NCBI GenBank assembly: GCA_023301025.1
Contig: JALZUR010000014.1
Location: forward strand, 1-59,861
Direction: 5' to 3'
Source of the DNA: Bdellovibrionales bacterium
Lineage (GTDB): Bacteria > Bdellovibrionota > Bdellovibrionia > Bdellovibrionales > UBA1609
Length of the DNA: 59,861 nucleotides
Made by a program: the position numbers and the translations under genes
Notes under the pieces: model-generated
Told to the model about the DNA's origin: nothing
Database searches by the model: none
The model's input: the letters and a program-made list of their open reading frames with translations, nothing else
Shown here: piece by piece, positions 55,605 through 59,861 of the stretch
How the letters are laid out: every line of letters begins with the position of its first letter
Position numbering within the stretch: position 1 is the first letter of the stretch

Positions 55605-56408
55605 TTACAAACTTTCTATGTTTTTAAAGCCTATGAAAAGGCTTAGGCGACCAGTCTTTAAATCACTGGGCTGGAAAACTGGACCAGAATGATAAGTTGG
55701 AACAACTTCAGGAACATCATAAGAACGTTTATGGGTTGACATGACTACAGATTGCCCGGGGTAGATCTCAACGACTTGACTTGCCTGAGGTTCAAAATTT
55801 GATGCGTAAACGGGAACCTTAATCGTTGCGACTCTTGTGCCACGTCCTGCCAAGTTAGTTATCGAGTTTAAATAAAGAGCCCCTCCGTCTCTATGCCAAG
55901 TATCAACAGGGGTTCCGTCTACAAAGAATAAGATCTTAGTTGCTTCTACAGTTTCATCTTCAGGCAGCGCTTGGTTTACTACCTTTTCAACATACTCTAC
56001 ATATTTAACGATTCTACTGTCCAAAAGGAATTCAATCTGAGATCGATGAAATGCTAAAACATTTTCGTGAGTGACAGGGTACCCCGGGAGGCTGTTCTCC
56101 TCTAGGTCTCTAATTTCAGATCTAGCCCATTCATGAAGTTCAGTGACAAAATCTTTTTCGAAAAAATGAGAAGAATTCAACAACGCAAAGCCAGCATTTT
56201 CAGGATTTAAATCCTTTTTCAACCTGGCAAGATCCTCAGTTGAGAATCCGTTAACTAGCACTTCAGAGCAGGACATCCCAAAAGAAGAGGGTAAATTAAA
56301 GAATCCTGAGATCAGTATAAAGCAAACTAATTTGGTTTTGAAAGATGTTAGATTCAAAGTGTATCTAAAAAGACATTTTATTGTCTCATAAATAGTAGTT
56401 TTGATCAT
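55605..56408 (-). CDS. Exported iron/2-oxoglutarate dioxygenase-like protein
   Basis: 267 residues from the ATG at 56408, which has AGGAG 8 bp upstream; an in-frame TTG at 56444 does not. About 25 residues precede the hydrophobic core of the signal sequence (L-V-C-F-I-L-I-S-G-F-F), cleaved near S-S-F-G, leaving M-S-C47-S-E-V-L. The facial-triad pattern is present: H172-R-D174 in T-W-H-R-D-G-G, distal His240 in T-Y-H-S-G-P, and Arg254 in G-R-L-S-L-F for the oxoacid. Such enzymes hydroxylate small molecules or proteins; substrate unknown. An exported member is unusual. Confidence 0.68.
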   Translation of the reverse strand: MIKTTIYETIKCLFRYTLNLTSFKTKLVCFILISGFFNLPSSFGMSCSEVLVNGFSTEDLARLKKDLNPENAGFALLNSSHFFEKDFVTELHEWARSEIRDLEENSLPGYPVTHENVLAFHRSQIEFLLDSRIVKYVEYVEKVVNQALPEDETVEATKILFFVDGTPVDTWHRDGGALYLNSITNLAGRGTRVATIKVPVYASNFEPQASQVVEIYPGQSVVMSTHKRSYDVPEVVPTYHSGPVFQPSDLKTGRLSLFIGFKNIESL

Positions 56409-56534
56409 CTTAAGTGCTCCTAAGTTTAAAAAACTAATAATCAAATTGAATATTTAAAGTACTTGATAAGTTGAGTCTATCTTAGTTGTACTGATTATAG
56501 GTTTTATAAAGATTAGAAATAATTACAAATAGAG

Positions 56535-56600
56535 GTGATAAAATCATTTCTTAAACAAGTGATAAAAAGTCATTTATTAACTAGATGGTTTCTTATCACT
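56535..56600. repeat. GTGATAA repeats upstream of the dioxygenase-like gene
   Basis: Two direct repeats 24 bp apart (GTGATAAAATCATTTCTTAA at 56535 and a near copy at 56559 with one inserted base), plus an inverted TTATCAC near 56593. Candidate regulator-binding sites in the 5' region of the minus-strand gene. Confidence 0.45.
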
Positions 56601-56710
56601 CCGTTTATTCAGAATGTTACTTGCATGCAACTCTAGCAGAAAAAGACCAGACTGGATTAGATTGCGACTCTAAAGCTGTAGTATTGTGTATTCTTTCGGT
56701 AGAAATCTAA
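56585..56710 (+). CDS. Possible 41-residue ORF or gene remnant
   Basis: An ATG at 56585 opens a 41-codon frame to TAA at 56708-56710, overlapping by four bases the end of the minus-strand lipoprotein gene. The product has three cysteines and a protein-like segment (A-T-L-A-E-K-D-Q-T-G-L-D-C-D-S-K-A-V-V-L-C). There is no clear Shine-Dalgarno. It could be a real small gene, the decayed end of an exported Cys protein, or chance. Confidence 0.25.
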   Translation: MVSYHSVYSECYLHATLAEKDQTGLDCDSKAVVLCILSVEI

Positions 56711-57069
56711 TTCATACCAAACAATTCGTCCCAATAACTTTTAGGGCATTTGTAAGCTTTAACTGGAATTCTTGACCACAAAGGAATTATTCTTCCTTCT
56801 TGAGAAGGCTCACCACTTAAATTAAAGTTAGTTGCACCAACATTAGCACCAGTTTCACCAACAGCATTTTTAATATCTCCAATTACAATCCGAGGAAGAG
56901 CTCCTCCAAACTTCATTTCATTAGTATGTAAAATTGTCCTAACCTCTTCACATCTTTGTTTATCCAAAAGGTCTAGCTCAATCACTTTCACACTCTTGCC
57001 AGCTTCAGTTAATTTAACAGTAGCACAGCCGAATAGTAAAAATGGAAATAAAATAAAAATTGCTTTCAT
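56707..57069 (-). CDS. DUF4156-like small lipoprotein
   Basis: 120 residues from the ATG at 57069 with AGGAG 7 bp upstream (a TTG at 57090 would place that SD inside the gene). Signal peptide M-K-A-I-F-I-L-F-P-F-L-L-F-G-C ends in a lipobox. The mature domain matches the DUF4156/RcsF-like plan: V-K-V-I-E-L-D-L-L-D-K-Q-R-C-E-E-V, then N-A-V-G-E-T-G-A-N-V-G-A-T-N-F and a late Y-K-C-P. RcsF is an outer-membrane stress sensor; a sensing role here is only a suggestion. Confidence 0.75.
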   Translation of the reverse strand: MKAIFILFPFLLFGCATVKLTEAGKSVKVIELDLLDKQRCEEVRTILHTNEMKFGGALPRIVIGDIKNAVGETGANVGATNFNLSGEPSQEGRIIPLWSRIPVKAYKCPKSYWDELFGMN

Positions 57070-57315
57070 AGAAATTCTCCTAATTTTCAACTGTCGTAGT
57101 AATTGTGAGTATAATAGTCAAAAAAAAAATGATAAAAAAGTAAAGCTATGAAATAGCTACACGATCGTCTATCAAGCTTAATTTACAGAATAGTAGCTCT
57201 ACTCTATTAAATCAGAGAGTTTAAGGTGCTAAAATATAAAAAAAGCGACAAGAAAATTAAATCCGTCGCTAATTCTAATTTTTTAAAAAAGTAAGTGTTC
57301 GAATAGTTTGATAAA

Positions 57316-57402
57316 TGGTGCCCCGGGCCAGACTTGAACTGGCACGGTATTGCTACCCCAGGATTTTAAGTCCTGTGCGTCTACCAATTTCGCCACCAGG
57401 GC
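57316..57402 (-). tRNA. tRNA-Leu(UAA)
   Basis: An 87-nt class II tRNA on the minus strand: acceptor GCCCTGG/CCGGGGC (one T-G pair), anticodon stem CAGGA/TCCTG with loop CTTAAAA (anticodon TAA), long variable arm GGGGTAGCAATACC, T-loop TTCAAGT and an encoded CCA. Confidence 0.95.
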
Positions 57403-57423
57403 ATCAATAATCTTTGAAAAAAG

Positions 57424-57450
57424 ATAGTAAATTTTCAGGGCTTAAGTCAA
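57424..57450 (-). promoter_or_regulatory. Putative promoter of tRNA-Leu(UAA)
   Basis: On the minus strand, TTGACT (57450-57445), a short 15-bp spacer and TACTAT (57429-57424), 21 bp before the tRNA. Confidence 0.4.
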
Positions 57451-57548
57451 GCTTAAGCTTATTAATGTAGAAATATTAGGAAGAATAAGAAGATTAAGAA
57501 AAAGCACTTCTAAATTTATTGAGTATAAAGCTATAAACGTAGGTAATT

Positions 57549-58520
57549 ATGAACAAGACAAAGATATATTTAGGCTTGTGTGTTTTAGGCCTTACTCTTT
57601 TATGGAGCCTTTTTTTTAAAAGCTCTGAGCCCAATCAAGCTGTTATCAATAATAACTCTTCTAAAGAAGAAGTCTTTAAAAGTGCAAAAGACAGTGATGA
57701 TAGCTTTGTTATTTCAAACCCTAAAGTTGTGACGCCTGAAAAAAAAGTCTTTAAAAAGCCTATAGCAGTTGCTAAAATTAAAAAATCTTTGCCAGTAAAG
57801 TCTTTTAAAGTTTTTCAAGAAAAGTCTAGAGATCAGGTGTACTTTAAAGTTAAAAATGGCTTAGCTCTAACTGGGGAAGATCAGATAGTGGGTCTTGTTG
57901 AAAAAGACTATGATGAAGATAAGATATTTAAAACTAAAGCCACTCAAACAAGTCTTTGGCCGGATGGTGTAATTGCCTACACCTATGAGAAGAGATTTCC
58001 TTTAAACCTTCAAAAAAAGGTTGAAAGAGCAATTGATTATTTTCTAAAAGAAACTCCAATACGATTCGTAGATTATGATGATCGTAAAGATATTGATGCC
58101 GTTGTTTTTACATTCTCTAAAGACAAACCATGCTCATCATTTGTTGGAAGGATTGGTGGGGTACAAAAAATATTTCTAAACACCACTTGTACGTTTCAGT
58201 CTATACTTCATGAGATCATGCATACTATAGGTTTTGTACATGAACAGCAGCTTCCCTTTAGAGATGATTATATAAAAATAAATTGGTCTGATCTTTTAGA
58301 AGGGTCCTACCATAACTTTAGCTATATTCCAGAAGTTTGGTTAGAACCAATATTAAATGTTGTAGATGACTTTGATTACAATTCAATTATGATGTATAGC
58401 AAATATGCATACGCTAAATCCGGTAAAACCTCTATGCAAACCCTCACTGAAAGTGAGATAAATCCAGTGCAAAATGGTCTTTCAAAAAAAGACTTAGAGA
58501 GAGTAAACATTTTATATTAA
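57549..58520 (+). CDS. Astacin-like (M12A) zinc metalloprotease
   Basis: 323 residues. An N-terminal hydrophobic segment (I-Y-L-G-L-C-V-L-G-L-T-L-L-W-S-L-F-F) acts as signal peptide or anchor, then a Lys-rich pro-region to about 135. The protease domain starts near L-W-P-D-G-V-I-A-Y. It has the astacin zinc motif H-E-I-M-H-T-I-G-F-V-H-E-Q with the following F-R-D-D-Y, and the Met-turn S-I-M-M-Y. Paired cysteines (K-P-C-S and T-T-C-T) would form a disulfide. Astacins cleave extracellular proteins and are made as zymogens; the pro-region fits. Confidence 0.88.
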   Translation: MNKTKIYLGLCVLGLTLLWSLFFKSSEPNQAVINNNSSKEEVFKSAKDSDDSFVISNPKVVTPEKKVFKKPIAVAKIKKSLPVKSFKVFQEKSRDQVYFKVKNGLALTGEDQIVGLVEKDYDEDKIFKTKATQTSLWPDGVIAYTYEKRFPLNLQKKVERAIDYFLKETPIRFVDYDDRKDIDAVVFTFSKDKPCSSFVGRIGGVQKIFLNTTCTFQSILHEIMHTIGFVHEQQLPFRDDYIKINWSDLLEGSYHNFSYIPEVWLEPILNVVDDFDYNSIMMYSKYAYAKSGKTSMQTLTESEINPVQNGLSKKDLERVNILY

Positions 58521-58596
58521 TCTTAAAACTATACCTATAGTCTTAAACTGTTTGTACAGACAATCTACTCAGTTCGTATTTAGAATCTAGAATTTG

Positions 58597-59844
58597 TTAC
58601 TCATTTTTTAAAATTTTTAAACTTTCCTCAAGAGACTGAGTGCTTTGTTCTCCGTTAGAAAAGTTTTTTAAAGTCCAAGTTTTACTTTTTAGTTCGTCTT
58701 CACCAATGATTATAGCCCATTTCACATTTTTTTTCTGGCACTTTTGAAGACGCTTTGAAAAGTTTCCTGTAGTTGGTGTATATAATGATAAAGACGCCTG
58801 TCTTATAGTATGTGAGATCTTAAGACTTTCATCACCTTCTTCATCAATAAAAACAAGACCAACATCTGGAGCGGGTGGTGTAACGTTTTCAGAAAGAAGC
58901 ATTAAACGTTCAAGTCCCGCTCCCCAACCAAGTGCGTTAACATTAGTTTTGCTCATACTTCCAATCAAGTGATCATACCTACCACCAGCAATCAGGGTGT
59001 TTTGTGCTCCTAGGCCTTCTAGTGAGATAATTTCAAAGACTGTGTCATTGTAGTAGTCCATACCCCTTACTAAATTGTGATCAAGAACAGTTTCGATATT
59101 GTAATGATTTAGTTTTTTTATTAACGCATCTAAATGATTTTTCTGATCTTCTAGTAAAAATTCATATAGCTTTGGTGCTTTTTCTAAAATCTTTTGATCA
59201 TCTTTGTTTTTAGTATCTAAAATGCGCAAAGGGTTTGTTTGCAATCTTTTTTGAGAGTCTTCTGATAGTTTTTCTTTTAAAGGATTTAAGTACTTTAAAA
59301 GTGCTGATTTGTATTCTTTTCTTTGATCAGCATCACCTAAGGAGTTTATTAAAACCTTTGTTTTTGATTTTAGGTGAAGAGATTTTAGAAATTGATCTGC
59401 CATTGAAATCAATTCAAATTCTGAAGTTAAGTTTTTCTCAGCACCTAGATGTTCTACACCTATTTGATGAAACTGTCTTTGCCTGCCTTTTTGTGGGCGT
59501 TCATAGCGAAACATTGGACCATGAGTAAATACTTTAAGTGGAAGTTCTCGGTTTAGCTTATGGCTTAAAAAAAGTCTAACAATTGGAGCTGTGGCCTCTG
59601 GCCTTAAAACGAAAGTTTCATCATTTTTATCTTTAAAAGAGTACATCTCTTTAGTTATTATATCGGAGCTGTCACCTAAGCTTTTTGTAAAAACACCGGC
59701 ATGTTCAAAGATCGGTGTTTTGTAACCTAAATATCCAAAAAGCTCTGTTGTGAATTGAGCTTTTTTTATAATATTTTCAGCTAAATAGTAGTCTGCTGGC
59801 ATCCAATCAGGACAACCTCTAGGGCTTTTTAATGAGTCATCCAT
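58597..59844 (-). CDS. hisS: Histidyl-tRNA synthetase
   Basis: 415 residues, start supported by AAGGAG 10 bp upstream of the ATG at 59844. Class II motifs: motif 1 around F-G-Y-L-G-Y-K-T-P-I, motif 2 F-R-Y-E-R-P-Q-K-G-R-Q-R-Q-F-H-Q, the His-specific L-V-R-G-M-D-Y-Y and A-G-G-R-Y-D-H-L, then motif 3 (L-G-W-G-A-G-L-E-R-L). The C-terminal anticodon-binding domain is complete. It charges tRNA-His. Only the ribosome-binding site lies between it and the window end. Confidence 0.96.
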   Translation of the reverse strand: MDDSLKSPRGCPDWMPADYYLAENIIKKAQFTTELFGYLGYKTPIFEHAGVFTKSLGDSSDIITKEMYSFKDKNDETFVLRPEATAPIVRLFLSHKLNRELPLKVFTHGPMFRYERPQKGRQRQFHQIGVEHLGAEKNLTSEFELISMADQFLKSLHLKSKTKVLINSLGDADQRKEYKSALLKYLNPLKEKLSEDSQKRLQTNPLRILDTKNKDDQKILEKAPKLYEFLLEDQKNHLDALIKKLNHYNIETVLDHNLVRGMDYYNDTVFEIISLEGLGAQNTLIAGGRYDHLIGSMSKTNVNALGWGAGLERLMLLSENVTPPAPDVGLVFIDEEGDESLKISHTIRQASLSLYTPTTGNFSKRLQKCQKKNVKWAIIIGEDELKSKTWTLKNFSNGEQSTQSLEESLKILKNE

Positions 59845-59861
59845 GAGTTGATTCTCCTTAT

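Noticed and set aside
57340-57353. TGGCAC...TTGC resembling a sigma-54 promoter
   Set aside because: It lies inside the tRNA-Leu(UAA) gene and the GG-GC spacing is one base short.
1-59861. CRISPR arrays, insertion sequences, rRNA genes
   Set aside because: No regularly spaced repeats, transposase-like ORFs or rRNA sequence were seen on either strand.

Overview
The window is a low-GC (roughly one third G+C by eye), gene-dense bacterial chromosome segment. Housekeeping genes in long, tightly packed operons sit next to runs of exported proteins that I cannot assign. CarD, a malic enzyme fused to a phosphotransacetylase-like domain, a LolC/E-type permease, sigma-54 promoters, a secreted trypsin-like protease and an astacin-like protease together suggest a Gram-negative of the Bdellovibrionota, probably Bacteriovoracia (Bacteriovorax/Halobacteriovorax-like predators). 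No 16S gene is present, so this assignment is inference.

Layout. 1-4 kb: the 3' end of a family 16 glycosyl hydrolase, a ferredoxin, prfC, two exported Cys-rich or small proteins and a cytosolic unknown. 4.2-15.1 kb: eight same-strand genes that touch or overlap (miaB, unknown, gamma-carbonic anhydrase-like, guaB, guaA, dnaE, exported unknown, lipB), followed by tRNA-Val(GAC). 15.3-19.2 kb, minus strand: small exported protein, hflX and maeB. 19.3-24.6 kb: a fatty-acid beta-oxidation operon (thiolase, FadB/J-type multienzyme, ridA, lolC/E-like permease). 24.6-27.4 kb: a lipoprotein, an acidic protein and a secreted trypsin. 27.5-33.8 kb: tRNA-Leu(CAA), carD, gltX, uvrB, uvrC. 33.8-36.6 kb: two YbjQ/UPF0145 paralogues, a membrane-anchored M48 protease and an MFS transporter whose real start appears to be a non-AUG codon. 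36.7-38.9 kb: two sigma-54 (-24/-12) promoters driving a small exported protein and a pair of lipoproteins. 38.9-41.7 kb: a XerC/D recombinase behind a 26-bp perfect palindrome, a ComM-like protein that has lost its ATPase motifs, and a rhodanese. 41.8-57.1 kb: accessory region with a 1512-residue membrane protein and a cluster of exported proteins. 57.3-59.9 kb: tRNA-Leu(UAA), an astacin-like metalloprotease and hisS.

The most unusual part is 47.0-56.4 kb. Six exported proteins of unrelated sequence carry the same short motif, Cys-x-x-[ILV]-Leu, a few residues after the predicted signal-peptidase site and without a lipobox. Their bodies look like a PI3/4-kinase-fold enzyme, a protein-kinase-like protein with an altered catalytic loop, a zinc-ribbon membrane protein, an iron/2-oxoglutarate dioxygenase-like protein, and two unknowns. 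A 956-residue Gly/Ser-rich exported protein with an EF-hand-like loop lies among them, and its upstream region resembles that of the kinase-like gene before it. I read this as a candidate set of envelope or prey/host-directed exported enzymes sharing a mature N-terminal tag. That reading is inference from sequence pattern alone.
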